From Lepidonotus clava (Eukaryota; Annelida; Polychaeta; Phyllodocida; Polynoidae), in NCBI GenBank assembly GCA_936440205.1, contig OW387146.1, positions 21,080,458-21,144,457 on the forward strand: 64,000 bases of DNA. Reading direction: 5' to 3'. Each line of letters starts with the position of its first letter. Position 1 is the first letter of the stretch. Made by a program: the position numbers and the translations under genes. The notes under the pieces were generated by a model. The model saw only the letters and a list, made by a program, of their open reading frames with translations. It did no database searches and was not told the origin of the DNA. Below, piece after piece: positions 34,360-45,935 of this stretch.

Positions 34360-34720
34360 CTACATAACGTTGCAAATGGATGCCCTTATCATGTTCAGAA
34401 GCTCACAGCTTAGCTTCGTATTACATTCCCCCCCCCAAGTTCTACATAATGTTGTTTGATGGATTTAAGGTGTCTGACCCTATCATGTTCAAAAGCTCAC
34501 AGCTCAGCTTTTAATATACTAGAGCCGCTTACTTTTTAGAAAGTCTGAGACTTGTTCTACATTCATCATTTGTCAATAAGCCCCAAAATTATTTATCCCT
34601 ATAGAAAATAATATTTGATACACTTAAAAGTGTCAAAATACAAATTAGGCCATATTTCCCCCAAAATAGTAATTGATAACATTAAAGTGTCAAAATACAA
34701 ACTAGGCCATATTTCCCATC
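34360..34720. repeat. Two diverged local duplications
   Basis: ATCATGTTCARAAGCTCACA with flanking TCTACATAA occurs twice (34360-34425, 34438-34515). AGTGTCAAAATACAAA-TAGG CCATATTTCCC also occurs twice (34627-34670, 34684-34718). Confidence 0.6.
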
Positions 34721-35569
34721 ACGCCTAATTTTCTGGTAGGGTCAAATTACCAGACATATTTGAAGAACTAATTGGTTAACAGCCTTAAACTTTCCTATCT
34801 GATTGGTTCCCAGAACAATCAGGGATTATTTGTGGAGCTTGGGTAGTCATTATGTATATCCATTGGGAACTTTGGTACTATTATCTTGTATAGTGAAACA
34901 ATACTAAAAGAATAAGTTTCACAAATATCCAGGGCTGTCTTCAACTATGATTTATTGAACTATGATTAAAGTATTCTTTAATTATATTATAAATTATATT
35001 GTCTTATGACAATGAGTCTAAAGACTACCACCAAAGGGTTGACAAGTATAAACCATTTAATCACATCACAATAATATTCCGTCCGGGTGGGGTCTACCAT
35101 CTTTTTTCGCTATGCATATTTGTTTTTCTTGTTTCTTGATGGAAGGAGTATTCGTTTTAACTCCTTACACAATAGAGACTCAGATATAAAGACAGCATCT
35201 AATAGCCTGTTTAATTTGATTTGAGTTAAATATCTTTAAAATTCTAAAATATTTGGAATGGCTTCAGTTCATGAGAAACGTAGTTCCGGCGACTATGATT
35301 GAGTTTACTTGGACCCACATAGGGTGTAAAGCATTGTATGACTTGGACAAGTACCTGTGCTATCAATTGGCAATTCCTTGACCTTCTGGATGAAAAAATG
35401 GCATATTTGTTGAACCAATGTTTAGAAATACATAATCAAATGCCCATAAATCTATTAAGGACGATAGAAATAGTTCAAGCAATTTTTATGACATATTTGT
35501 ATGAAGAAAATTATGTATCTCTATGCTAGAGCACACCAGCTAAACCACTGTCCTACTTTTGAACTGCAG

Positions 35570-35635
35570 GGCGTAGTAATCTTAATTCTTATACCACTAG
35601 TGGTGAGTTTTCTAACTAGTTTTCTTACTACATAG
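35570..35635 (+). CDS. Possible terminal exon encoding a hydrophobic tail
   Basis: An acceptor (TCCTACTTTTGAACTGCAG) is followed by GVVILILIPLVVSFLTSFLT, T and a stop: a 21-residue hydrophobic end like a C-terminal membrane anchor. A donor (GTGAGT at 35603) could instead end the exon after 33 bp. Hydrophobic strings are common in AT-rich DNA, so this is weak. Confidence 0.25.
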   Translation, partial: GVVILILIPLVVSFLTSFLTT

Positions 35636-35707
35636 CAAAGACTACTCTCATGGATAAGTTGATCAGTGTTGTGGTAGTTCTGCTGCAGAATGAGCTTCGT
35701 GTTCTAA

Positions 35708-36113
35708 GGGGCTATCCATAAATGACGTCATGCTATTTTTGACCTTTTTTTAAACCCACCTACCCCCCTTGTCATGTTTCGTCATGCAACCCTTGACCCC
35801 CCCCCCCTCAAAATGACATCATGCCAAGAGGACCCCCATTCCAAATAGTAGAAATAATATGAAATATAAAAGATGGATTTTATTGCCTAGGAGCCCGACT
35901 GACCCTTTAAAAATATTTTATCCTTACTGAAATAAAAAAAATCAGCATTTAATATCCCGACCTAACCTAAACTTTTCCCTGGAATTGTTAAAATTGAATA
36001 TTTTCGAACATGACATCGTGCGCCAAATAACCCCCCTCCACCCCCTTGTCATGTTTGGTCATGAAAACATCAACCCCCCCCCCTACTGCATGACGTCATT
36101 TATGGACGGCCCC
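35708..36113. mobile_element. TIR element with GTCCATAAATGACGTCATG ends
   Basis: The left end GGGGCTATCCATAAATGACG and the right end TCATTTATGGACGGCCCC are inverted, with C runs and TGTCATGTTT(C/G)GTCATG inside near both ends. Similar ends occur widely in invertebrate genomes as far as I remember. Non-coding. Confidence 0.8.
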
Positions 36114-36289
36114 TGACCCTGTTCCCACCACACTCTGCAACTTCGACGCTTGCTAACCTGCGAATCATCTCTGCACTGTAGCTGCCACTGGGCTCGGCCC
36201 CTGTGAGCTAGATATGACCAGCGAAAACCGCGGACTACTTTTAGGTCACCATTTCTAGGTCAGCGGCGTATGAATAATATACAGGAGTG

Positions 36290-36554
36290 TATAGTTTTCT
36301 CCCTACATAGCAGAGAGTACTCTCTCGGACTATTTTCCCAGAGCGGAGGTGCAAGCGGCGCAGAGTGTTCCCACCACTCCTATTGGGGCTTTCCGGTCAG
36401 GCCGGGTTTGTTTCCGCTGACGTCACTTCCTGTCAAGAACCACCTGGCGGTGTTCAGAGGTACTTTCTCATGGCTCTCCGACTACGCATGCGCGCTGACC
36501 CGCAAGTGGGTGGTTGAGGGGTCAGCCAAGTACAAAAGTATAAGCTCAAATAAC
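36290..36554 (+). promoter_or_regulatory. Candidate promoter and 5'UTR (CRE, ETS, NRF-1)
   Basis: Contains a full CRE TGACGTCA (36418-36425) adjoining CACTTCCTG (ETS), and the NRF-1 core CGCATGCGCG (36485-36494). GC is well above background. It ends at an ATG with splice donor, so the order promoter, leader, start codon is coherent. Confidence 0.55.
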
Positions 36555-36563
36555 ATGGGTTTG
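36555..36563 (+). CDS. Candidate first coding exon, three codons (gene G3)
   Basis: ATG GGT TTG is followed at once by GTAAGT. A at -3 and G at +4 support initiation. It encodes only Met-Gly-Leu before the intron; Met-Gly would be a possible N-myristoylation start, but Leu at position 3 is not informative. The rest of the gene was not found. A GGCGGATCCAAG-type element lies 30 bp inside the intron. Confidence 0.4.
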
Positions 36564-36594
36564 GTAAGTTGACTGATTAGTATAGGGTACCATT

Positions 36595-36787
36595 CAGGGG
36601 CGGATCCAAGTGGGGGAGGGGTGGGGGGGGGGGGGGGGGGTCCAGGGGGTCCTGACCCACCCCCTTTGCTTGACCTGTAAACTACAAAAAGAGGAGAAAA
36701 TGTTGCACGTGTATGTGCAAATGCATGCCATTTTAGTACTTAACCTTTAAGCTGACCCCCCTTTCCAAAATCCTGTATCCGCCCCTG
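36595..36787. mobile_element. GGCGGATCCAGG-type TIR element
   Basis: Starts CAGGGGCGGATCCAAG and ends TCCTGTATCCGCCCCTG, clear inverted ends. The interior carries the G run and GTGTATGTGCAAATGCATGC segment typical of the family. Confidence 0.75.
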
Positions 36788-37346
36788 TCACTGTTGATTG
36801 GTCAAAATACATTATAAAACCTACCCAAGTCAGCACAACTGATGCTTTTGAATGAGGTCTCACCAGGTGTTTTCCCTATTACATTTAAATTGAACCCTAT
36901 TTTAAAGCCAGTGTATCATCCGTCAGCCCAACCTTTCTTGTTACATCTGAGCGTGGTACCAAATTCGTGACATGACCAATAATGTCGCTGGATTACGTTC
37001 TAACGTCGCAAAACACGTCGCCAGCTGCGACATCGTTAGGCTTAGGGTGGATCCCCTAATGTTAGAAAACGCACGGATGATACCCAGGCTTTAAGCTGCA
37101 CTACAACTATACGGTTTTCATTTGGTCGATTTCTCACCACCTTAGGTTCACAGAACACCCCCGATTCAAGCCACACACTAAGTTCTTGTATCTCTTGCAT
37201 GAAATACCAATAAATGCTAAATGTAAGAATATTATAATTATAGTCGTATATAATTATTATGATGTATGCAAGCAAACATGGCAGATACATTATAATGCTT
37301 AAAATTTTAGTAAAAAAATCAGCCGCACACTCTCTTTTGAACACAA

Positions 37347-37575
37347 CTTTAGTTTGTTCGTTGGGGTAGTTCAACATCCAGCCAGGGTTCTTTCCAGACT
37401 GCACAAGGTAATGCATTCAACTTTGGGTGATCGTATCTACGATATGATTTAGGAGAAATTCGCAAGTGGGTGCCATACCCTACTCGCCGCTGGGTGTGAT
37501 ACCCTACTCGAAGAGTAGCAAGGGGTCTTTTATGTGCAGTGTCCCAAAGAAAGGGCACCACACACCCGGCCTTTG
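37347..37575 (-). mobile_element. SINE architecture B, partial
   Basis: The tail is seen as TTTGTTCGTTGGGGTAGTTC followed by AACATCCAGCCAGGGTTCTT, and the core as ATGTGCAGTGTCCCAAAGAA. A short internal duplication (CATACCCTACTCG) is present. The head is missing. Confidence 0.7.
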
Positions 37576-37739
37576 AACTCTAGGGCTTACATTTTCCACA
37601 TTTATCCTAGTTTAGACCACGGCTTAAAAGAGGAGTTTTGTAGTACTCTAATATTTGATAATTCAAGTGAGCCAACCAACAGCCATGGGAGGATTTAGGG
37701 AGTGGGAGAGTTGGCCCAAAAGGAACCACTGGAATGTTT

Positions 37740-38080
37740 TTTCTATTATGGGTAGGTCCCCACTCAAATTTCATGATAAAATTCCCTGTGTTTAGCCTGA
37801 ATTTTGCCTGTCCCATGGTAAATTTTCCCTATCTGTGCTTCAATGGCTTTTCTGATCACAAAGTGTTAAAGAATAGAAATATCATTACAGATGTATGAAG
37901 CTTCCAGCAAAGGAATTGAAATTGGAAGAGTGCAATCTCCTGAAACTTATGAATCAGTTCTAGAAAATCCAGAAACTGGACAAACAAATTCCTTGTGTTT
38001 TGGTAAAATCTCTCTGTGATTTCCCTCAGAGGGATTTATATTGTCATTTTCCCTGTTGTCCCTGTGCAGTGGGGAGACTG
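37740..38080. mobile_element. AATTCCCTGTG-type repeat copy
   Basis: Shares TCCCCACTCAAATTTCATGA, GTGCAATCTCCTGAA and TTTCCCTGT words with 48957-49280, and more loosely with 46855-47070 and 50090-50330. Some ends read GGACCCTG, so this is likely a decayed CAGGGTCC-type DNA transposon family. Confidence 0.5.
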
Positions 38081-38344
38081 AATGAGGCACCCCCATTTCT
38101 AAGCTCAATGGATCTGCACCGATAGGAAACTATACTATATGCCCAACATTTTTTTTTTTTTTTTAATTCGTTTTATTTATCCTGTATTTTTCTCATATAC
38201 AATATGGTTTTCGTCTAAACACAGCATCTTAGTGGCACATAACATAATAATTTTCCAAACATAAAGAGTCAGTGAACTGACTGTTCTATACCAGACTCAC
38301 CAGACTAAGGAAAAATAAGGAAAATAGTATCTCTGTAAACTTAA

Positions 38345-38776
38345 GCCGGGTTTCCACTGAACGATTTTGGTTTAGAAACGTTGACGACTGCAAATGACTG
38401 TAAAAAATTGTAATCTTTAGCAAAAGGTCGGATGTAAAAATCTTTTATAAATGAAAGACTGGTTGTTTCCACTGAACGACTGAAATATTGAGTTCTGGAC
38501 AATTCTGGGACATTCTGGACCACTTTTTCTAACGACAAGAGGAAGGAATCTCTGGGAACAATGGATTTAATTGTTTTTAATTGCTCTTGGAAAAAATTGT
38601 TGGCATCTGTTGTCCGGAAATATTAAACAAGTTAAATATTTGGTCGTTGGTGAATCGTTCACTTTGGTCGTTCACAAATGTCGTTTGCAGTCATTTTGTG
38701 TTTCCACTGAACGATTTCCTAATCTTTTCATGTCTTAGGCTGTCTTGAGGAGAATGTCGTTCGGTGGAAACAGGCC
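38345..38776. mobile_element. TTAA-flanked TIR element, family T3-like, long
   Basis: TTAA at 38341-38344 then GCCGGGTTTCCACTGAACGA. The right end TCGTTCGGTGGAAACAGGCC is inverted, followed by TTTA. TTTCCACTGAACGA recurs inside at 38466 and 38700, so the interior is built from copies of the end. Confidence 0.75.
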
Positions 38777-38784
38777 TTTATATG

Positions 38785-40230
38785 TTTCTGTTTGAGCTTG
38801 GGTGCATGAACATTTACAGGTATACGTGTATAATGATATATGATTATGCCAAAGATAATCACCTTTGAATATTCTATCACTATTTATAAGTGTTATAATA
38901 TAATTGAAATTATAAAACTTACACATTATGACTGTACTTGATGTACCTCTGTACATTTGATATGATAATTAGGTTACGTTAGGTTTAATGTCCATTCAGC
39001 AATTTGCAAGCTACATTTGCACGGACACGCGTTTAACCTTTGACACAAGGTTTACAAGGTTAAGAGTCTTTAACCTTGGTCATTGCTAAATGCCATGAAA
39101 ACTAGCTTAAGTTTCAGTAGAAGTTAAACAAACGCATGTTTTTGAGAATCAACGTAAAGCCGAAAAAAATGTTGATAAGTTTAGGTTTTAAGAGTAAATA
39201 AAGTATGGTTGGTAGATCGGGATTTTCTTTTTTCAATGGGAATGATCGATGGACTCTTTGACATTGGACCCTTTCTCCATGTATCCTCTGCAATGAAATC
39301 TAACACCCCTAATACATTCTTTGATATTATTTAGGACAGTTCATTGACTCATTTTAGTCAACTTTTAATTGTTTTTCTGGAACATTTTCTTAGAAAAAAA
39401 ACCAATACAACTTCTGGTTAGGTCGGGAAACCTGAACGTAACTATTCTTTTTGGTCTTAATTAAATTGAGCAAAGAAAACGTGTTTTAACAAGGTTATAC
39501 TTGATTCCATGATTTGGATTTTACGAAGTTAGGCTCATGTAATGATTTTACACGGAGCTGCTTATTTCAGTTTACAACGGTTACAGGTTACTTTTCCTTG
39601 CTTTTAAGGGTGGGTGTGTATTGGGCATTTGCGAGTATGAGTAGCAGGTTGGATATTGATTGTTTAGAAGTTATCTTCTGATAATTTCTTCTCACACACA
39701 TGTAAGATAGAAGTTATCTGTTGTTGTTTTAGGCTAACTTAGGTTAATTAGTGGGGAGGAAAAGTGAACCCCTGCAGCAGAAACGGTGATGGTAAATATA
39801 TACATTAGGTCTAATATTCTCCTCTGTTTTGACGTACATTTTATTAACGTTCATTGAACAGAACACAAGTTATTAAGAAATACACATAAATTTGCTTAAA
39901 AGATGGGGAGGGGGAGGGGGGGGGGGTGCCCCAGCCTCCCCCTCTAAATCTCGCACTGGAATGTAATCCTCAATTTAGGGATTCAAGGAAAGAAGGAAAG
40001 TATCAATTTATCCTAAACTGTTTAAGGATATCAAAAACAGTCAATTTTTGCTGACCAGATTCATTTTTCCTCGTCCTGTGAACTTATTGTATCTTTAGCA
40101 GGAGGAGAGTAGTGCTGAAAAAACAAACAAGTAACAGACCCCCCACGATGCTGCTCCTACCCCCACAGACCCACCAAGACCCCTCCCCTCTTAATACCCA
40201 AGGAAAAATATTAATGGACTGCCCCCATCT
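38785..40230. other. No gene seen
   Basis: AT-rich sequence. A G run with GCACTGG fragment at 39905-39960 belongs to the GGCGGATCC-like repeats. Otherwise nothing. Confidence 0.35.
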
Positions 40231-40238
40231 CGGCTTAT

Positions 40239-40496
40239 CAGAGATGCCATTCCCAACTAGTGAAACAGTAGGAAAAGTAGGAAACACTTTTCCTACTTTT
40301 TTTTTCTAGAAGCAGCTAGGAGGTAAATAGCCTTTAGAAATAGAGATCTGTCACTGGATTTGTACTTGAATAGTTTGAAACTAACACAAAAATGCTCTAA
40401 AATAGATCGTAAAGAATTGTAGGGAAAATCAGTTGTGCAATCCAAAATCACCAAAACGTAGGAAATCCTACAAAAGTAGGGAAAATGGCATCTCTG
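40239..40496. mobile_element. CAGAGATGCCA-type TIR element
   Basis: The ends CAGAGATGCCATTCCC and ATGGCATCTCTG are inverted. CTTAT occurs on both sides (40234-40238, 40497-40501). Confidence 0.8.
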
Positions 40497-41339
40497 CTTA
40501 TACAACAATAATCAGGTGTTTTTGGTAGGTCGTGAGTGACCATTCTAGAATGTCGACCCAGAGTTTGGGCGCAAATGCAATGAGTGCGTCATCAATAAGA
40601 AATCCTACCCCGCAACTATTAAAATTGATCATGTCATAACGTCATGGGTTTGCACCGGAAATCTAATTAATTCGAATTATGACATATACATGGTGTGCAC
40701 GGTAATTGCAATTATGCTCTCTTTATTTCAGTTTTCCCCCTAATTCATCAGTTTCCTTGGTGCATTATTATTTAGAAGAGACGGGTCCTAAGAAAGAATT
40801 TTAGTAGACTTATATTCAATATTCTGTAAAGTGAATCACCATAGTGTCACACTTCAAACGTAACACAATCTGGTATAATAAAGTATAATAAATAGTACAA
40901 AATAATTACTCTTATATTCAATATATTGTCATCAATTTAAACTCAATCACTATATAAGTCTGTTTTAAGATGCAAAAAACGACTCAATATTTGAAACGTG
41001 AGACAGAGCAAATAAAACACAACAATATACATATTGGTTTGTGGCATCTTTGTCCCCCTCTAAAGATAAAGATAAAATCTCCACCTTTCCCACATGCTGA
41101 ACAGTGTACACATAACCCTGCGAAAACCTTTCCTGTACAAAACAATGTTTACCATATCCATAATCTTTATTGATCTCATACAACATGTTAACCTGACTTT
41201 GTACAAATGTTTATCCACATAATCCGCCACCTTATATGTAAAGCATGGACGCTGGGTGGTGCTGGAAACCAGATGCTAAATCTGAAATCCATCCAGTGAA
41301 AAATAAAGCTGTTTAAATAAAATCTTTTTATAAAAACCT

Positions 41340-41436
41340 TCAAGAGGATGACAATAAAGTTGTATCTTTTTTAGTCTTTAGTCCCGGCCCCATTTGAGAA
41401 ACACTCACTACCTGAGTATCATCCAAACATAAAGTT
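41340..41436 (-). CDS. Possible terminal exon, minus strand
   Basis: A strong minus-strand acceptor (TTTTTGTAATTTTCCAG) is followed by an open frame: one base, then TLCLDDTQVVSVSQMGPGLK and TKKDTTLLSSS, then TGA. The Ser-rich end and even codon use are protein-like, but at 31 codons chance is possible. No poly-A signal was placed. An early GTAGTG donor-like site is less favourable. Confidence 0.35.
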
Positions 41437-42039
41437 CTGGAAAATTACAAAAAGTTTTTCAAACCTCAACAAATATTTATCATGAAATAACCAACAAACG
41501 TCAATACATTGACGACAATTGGCGTCTTATGAAAGACCTAGTGTCTATTGAAATACAAACCATCGATTATCCGTCATTGGAATTAGCAGTAAAAGAGAGT
41601 TATTGGGAGAATACTGAGTTCTAATTCTCTCTATCAAGGATAGCTGTTTACAGCATTGTAAGCACCTGCAGTTAAATGCGAACTATTTTTGTCGAAAAAA
41701 AAAACGGGAAAATTCTGGAAAATATTGAGATATTATCTACATATCAGTTTGTAATGACTATATATATCTATATAGCTACAAACTGAAAATATCCAATGCT
41801 AGCTTTCCACCATATTTACCCATTAGATAATGCAAGGATTATGGAAAAGTTATGTATATACTTTAGCCTTGTTGTCTTCATATTTCCCGGCATGCATCTT
41901 GATCTAGGCTAGTCTGCAGGTAAAACATAAGAAACCTATCCATGGTAGGGGAAAGAATCAACTATTCCCCATGTTATCATTTATAAGTATACGGTCTATA
42001 TATATATGTTCTTTGGGGGAAAACGTTCTCTTCCCTACC

Positions 42040-42340
42040 TTTATTCACTCACTCTTTCCACACCACCTACAGAATAAAGGGGACGCTAACGAAGCTAATA
42101 AACTGGTCATGTGATCAATACTCTGGGTTGACGTCACACCCCTCTCCAAGCGGATGTATGCTCTGCTTCTCACTCCTTCTCATGGAGAAACCAGTAGAGA
42201 GGAGTTCTATGCTTGGAGAGTGTAGGGACCATTAAGGGTTCCTTATTTCCAAAACGCCGCTCAGTGAATGTGCTGACTCGCCTTTGTATCGCCTACTAAT
42301 CTATTGATTATCAACTAATAAATCGCTTACGTAACGTAGC
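42040..42340. promoter_or_regulatory. Possible promoter segment
   Basis: Contains GGTCATGTGATC, a TTGACGTCACAC CRE, and an inverted CTCTCCAAGC / GCTTGGAGAG pair 70 bp apart. No exon is attached, so this is a weak call. Confidence 0.25.
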
Positions 42341-42504
42341 ATGTTTGTAACTTTTATGAAAACTGTACATAGGTATATTAATATAAACACAAATCTATAT
42401 AATATGATGCACAGTTATAATGAAGGTAGTGCAATAGGGCTGTTCAACTATACACAGTTGTTTGCATGTGTGTACATTCTGTTACTACAATATTCTTTGT
42501 CAGT

Positions 42505-43480
42505 GTTTTACCACTGAATAGTCCCCTCTTGGTGTTCTACCTCTGAGCTGTCATCCTTCAATGGCTTTCTTCTTCTAAGCTGTCGCATCTCTGTATTCTA
42601 CCCCTGAGCTGTCCTCCTTTGCTGTTCTACCCCTGAGCTGTCCTTCCCCTGTGTTCTACCCCTGAGCTGTCCTTCCCCTGTGTTCTACCCCTGAACTGTC
42701 CTCTCTGTGTTCTCCTTGTGAGCGGTCCTCCCTCGGCATTCTACCCCTGAGCTATCCTACATCTGTGCTCTACCCCTGAATTGTCCTTCCCCTGTATTCT
42801 ACCTCTGAGCTGTCCTCCCTCTGTGTTCTACCCCTGAGCTGTCCTCTCTCTGCCTTCTACCCCTGAGTTGCCCTCCCTCTGTGTTCTACCCCTGAGCTGT
42901 CCTCCCCCTGCATTCTACCCCTGAGCTGTCCTCCCCTGTGTTCTACCCCTGAGCTGTCTTCCCCCTGCATTCTATCCCTGAGCTGTCTTCCCTCTGTGTT
43001 CTACCCCTGAGCTGTCCTCCCTCCGGGTTCTACCCCTGAGCTGTCCTTCCTATGTGTTCTGCTTGTGAGCTGTCCTCCCCTTGTGTTCTACCCCTGAGCT
43101 GTTCTACCCCTGAGCTGTCCTCCCTCTGTGTTCTACCCTGAGCTGTCCTCCCCCTGCGTTCTACCCCTAATCTGTGCTCCCTCTGTGTTCTACCCCTGAG
43201 CTGTCCTCCCCTTGTGTTCTACCCCTGAGCTGTTCTACCCCTGAGCTGTCCTCCCTCTGTGTTCTACCCTGAGCTGTCCTTCCCCTGCATTGTACCTCTG
43301 AGTTAATCTCTCTCTGTGTTCTACCCCTGAGCTGTCCTCCCTCTGAGTTCTACCCCTGAGCCGTCCTCCCTCTGTGTTCTACCCCTGAGCTGTCCTCCCT
43401 CTGTGTTCTACCCCTGAGCTGTCCTCCCTCTGTGTTCTACCCCTGAGCTGCCCTCTCTCTGTGCTCTACCCCTGAGCTGT
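42505..43480. repeat. Minisatellite, 26-27 bp unit with tRNA A-box-like motif
   Basis: About 36 units of TGTTCTACCCCTGAGCTGTC plus CTCCCTC. On the minus strand each unit reads GGACAGCTCAGGGGTAGAAC, close to the 5' part of a tRNA including box A. The unit at 42741-42757 gives TAGCTCAGGGGTAG exactly. A five-unit block is duplicated at about 131-bp spacing (43070 and 43201), including a shortened unit. First and last units are degenerate. No intact tRNA follows. Confidence 0.9.
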
Positions 43481-43499
43481 TTTCAGCATTATGTCAGCG

Positions 43500-44830
43500 T
43501 ACAAGCATTATGTCAGCTTACAAGAACCAATTTCCTATTCTTATATATGCACCTTAATGACACTGACTTTTGGCCCACGCATCTTGACTTTTGTTAGCAT
43601 GACTGTGCTGTTCAGGTGCAGCATAGGCGCGTTTATCAATTTAGAACTCTTAGGTCACCCTGTTATAATCAATCATCTTTCACAACTCCTTAAGACATAG
43701 ATATAAATAGAATTTTAAGAAAGTCCATAGTGTTAATTATACCTAGCATTGAAAGTAGCCGAGACTTGTCACTCACTTAGTACTTATAAAAATGTATTGT
43801 TAAGTATTACCTTATTTCTGGGAATAAATTACATTGCTTGCTTTATTTCTTTTTTTTAATCACTTTTTTTTTATCCTGGAAAGTTACAATTTAGCCATAA
43901 GGCTAGTTTTCATTGCAATCCATCTCATAATCAATTTTATAACATTTAATATGTACCAGCTGCCAACAATAATTACAATTAATTAACACATTAAAGTTGA
44001 TTTTCACATTTAAGTTATTATAAACCTAAGTTTGAGGGCGTGTAGACTGACGCCTTATTTAACACATGTTTCAAATACATTATCAATAAGAAAATTTAGT
44101 TATTAGCAGTCAAATCGTCCAAATTACATCTATAATAAGCCTTTGATAAAAATAGTCCATTAATGCCGTTATAAAACATACACCAAGAGGAGAGGTCAAA
44201 ATAAAAGGTAAGCAGAATTGCCTTAAATCTAACTTTAGATCGTCACAGATGTCTTTTCACCTTTTATTTCCCTACTAAATGTGTACAGAGCAAATATATA
44301 CAGAGGAATATACATTTTATCTTCTTCCTGGCACAGAAGGTATTAATAATGAAATGTATATTCCCCGCTGACGAAAAAATGGAAAATAGTTATCAAAACC
44401 CTAATGTTCTTTTTTCGCGAGAGTGGGTACAGCTCTGGATTCCTGGGACTCTGTGGGAATATCACGTCTCGAAAATACCCAATATGTATATATGATCAGT
44501 TATAGTTCACGTAAAGGGAGAAAAAACTAGTTAAATACAACCCTACCACTGAAGGATGTTTTTTTTTTTACAGACTATTCTCCACCCATCATCCACAACT
44601 ACACAATGATGAACATAATCTTATTCTACCTGAGCACTAAGCACTGTTTAGGCCTAATAATAGTCTGATCACCCCCACCCCCAACCTCCACCAAATGGTG
44701 CGGGGGAGGTTCTGTTACTGGAGGCGAACATAATGATTCTGTATCCACCTCTCCCCTCTAAGTACTTAAATGTCCCCCAGGCAGCTATAACTCAACCCCA
44801 ATTACCACAGCTAATGGCTCTTTTCCACTA
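43500..44830. other. No gene seen
   Basis: AT-rich. T-rich stretches at 43845-43875 may mark the A-tail of a decayed minus-strand retroposon. A 13-bp inverted repeat GGAATATACATTT lies at 44305-44317 / 44352-44364. Confidence 0.35.
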
Positions 44831-44844
44831 CACGATTCACTGGA

Positions 44845-44962
44845 GGATCCAGGATTTTGAAAGGGGGGGGGATATTGGCCAAGTTTTACATAAAAAACAC
44901 ACACATTTAAAAAAAAGGGAGGGGCACACGCCCCTGCGCCCCCACCCTCTGAATCCGCCACA
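44845..44962. repeat. GGCGGATCCAGG-type repeat copy
   Basis: Begins CTGGAGGATCCAGGATTTTG with a G run and ends CTGAATCCGCCAC, an inverted end. Confidence 0.55.
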
Positions 44963-45359
44963 TGTCAATATTGATAAAAGAAAATGTCTCCATGTTGTAT
45001 TTAAGAGACTTTAAGAAAAGTATCTAAATGTCATTATTTTATGTCGCTGTCTTTTTGGAATCAGTTTCATGTCACTAAGCTCCAAAACGGGCCATGTCAC
45101 CATGTCTAGGGCCATAATAAAGGCTAATTTTAGAGATATCATTAGAATGGTTTTTCATTTCTCCTTCGCATGGTGTGCAAATTGTGTGATGTAAATTAAG
45201 AAAAATACCAAATTGTTGGTAGTGAAAATCGCCTAGTGGAATAAAGGCTTTACACTCCCACCTCCCACTCACTCCTCATACTGCACACCACACCTCAAAG
45301 GCCCACAAAATGTTACAGGCGAGCGAACAGCGATGTGAGAACAGTATGCCCTTCCCCAA

Positions 45360-45491
45360 AGACAACCGCGCGTCTCAACGCGCCGTCAGCCAATCAGAGC
45401 CCGGCTTCACGGCGCGCCGCGCGCTGATTGGCTGAGCGCTCACGGAAGTGCGGGAGGGGGAGTTTCGGCAGCGCCTCTGGCGGGTTATAAA
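45360..45491 (+). promoter_or_regulatory. CpG-rich promoter candidate
   Basis: Dense CpG (CGGCGCGCCGCGCGCTG), two CCAAT boxes (AGCCAATCAGAG and GATTGGCTGAGCG) and a TTATAAAA seven bases before the ATG. The last is too close to act as the TATA box for this ATG, so either transcription starts further upstream or the first exon is shorter than annotated. Confidence 0.6.
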
Positions 45492-45578
45492 ATGTCGTCT
45501 GCTGGTGAGTCGTTCATTTCTACTACTCCCGCCACTCCCACCTCGAGCAGCTCTCACCACCACGACCACTTCTACAGG
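45492..45578 (+). CDS. Candidate first coding exon (gene G4)
   Basis: ATG with a good context opens MSSAGESFISTTPATPTSSS followed by SHHHDHFYR, ending AGG|GTGAGC in phase 0. Its Ser/Thr/Pro-rich start and His cluster are typical of a disordered N-terminus. The frame stays open to a stop at 45702-45704, beside a second strong donor (AAG|GTGAGT), so alternative exon ends are possible. The exon at 47156 starts in matching phase. Protein not recognised. Confidence 0.5.
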
Positions 45579-45789
45579 GTGAGCAGAACACACACGAGCA
45601 AGTACTTTCTGAAGAAGGCTAAAAGTCAAGAGCAACTAGAAACACACCGGAAACTTATCCCAGGCCTGCTCCCCTCCCCCGCCGCCACTTCCAACCACTT
45701 TTAAGGTGAGTTTTCCTTTTGTTTTGAGTAGTTCCTTGATTGAAATGGTATTGTTAATAAGTGATTGCTATCAACAAAGAGGGAACTTT

Positions 45790-45935
45790 TCAGTGGCGGA
45801 TCTAGCATCTTGAAAACGATGGGGCGCGCTAATAGAAAGAAGGTGGGGAGGAGCACCCCCCTTTTTCCACCCAGAATATTTTCCCCAAAGAAACTTTTAA
45901 ACTTGGCGAAAAAAGGAAAGGGGGCGCGCAACTCC
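45790..45935. repeat. GGCGGATCTAGC-type repeat
   Basis: Starts CAGTGGCGGATCTAGCATC; interior with GGGGCGCGC at both sides. Lies in the presumed first intron of G4. Confidence 0.5.

Noticed and set aside
42505-43480. tRNA gene cluster
   Set aside because: Only the D-arm region is repeated; no anticodon arm, B box or acceptor stem.
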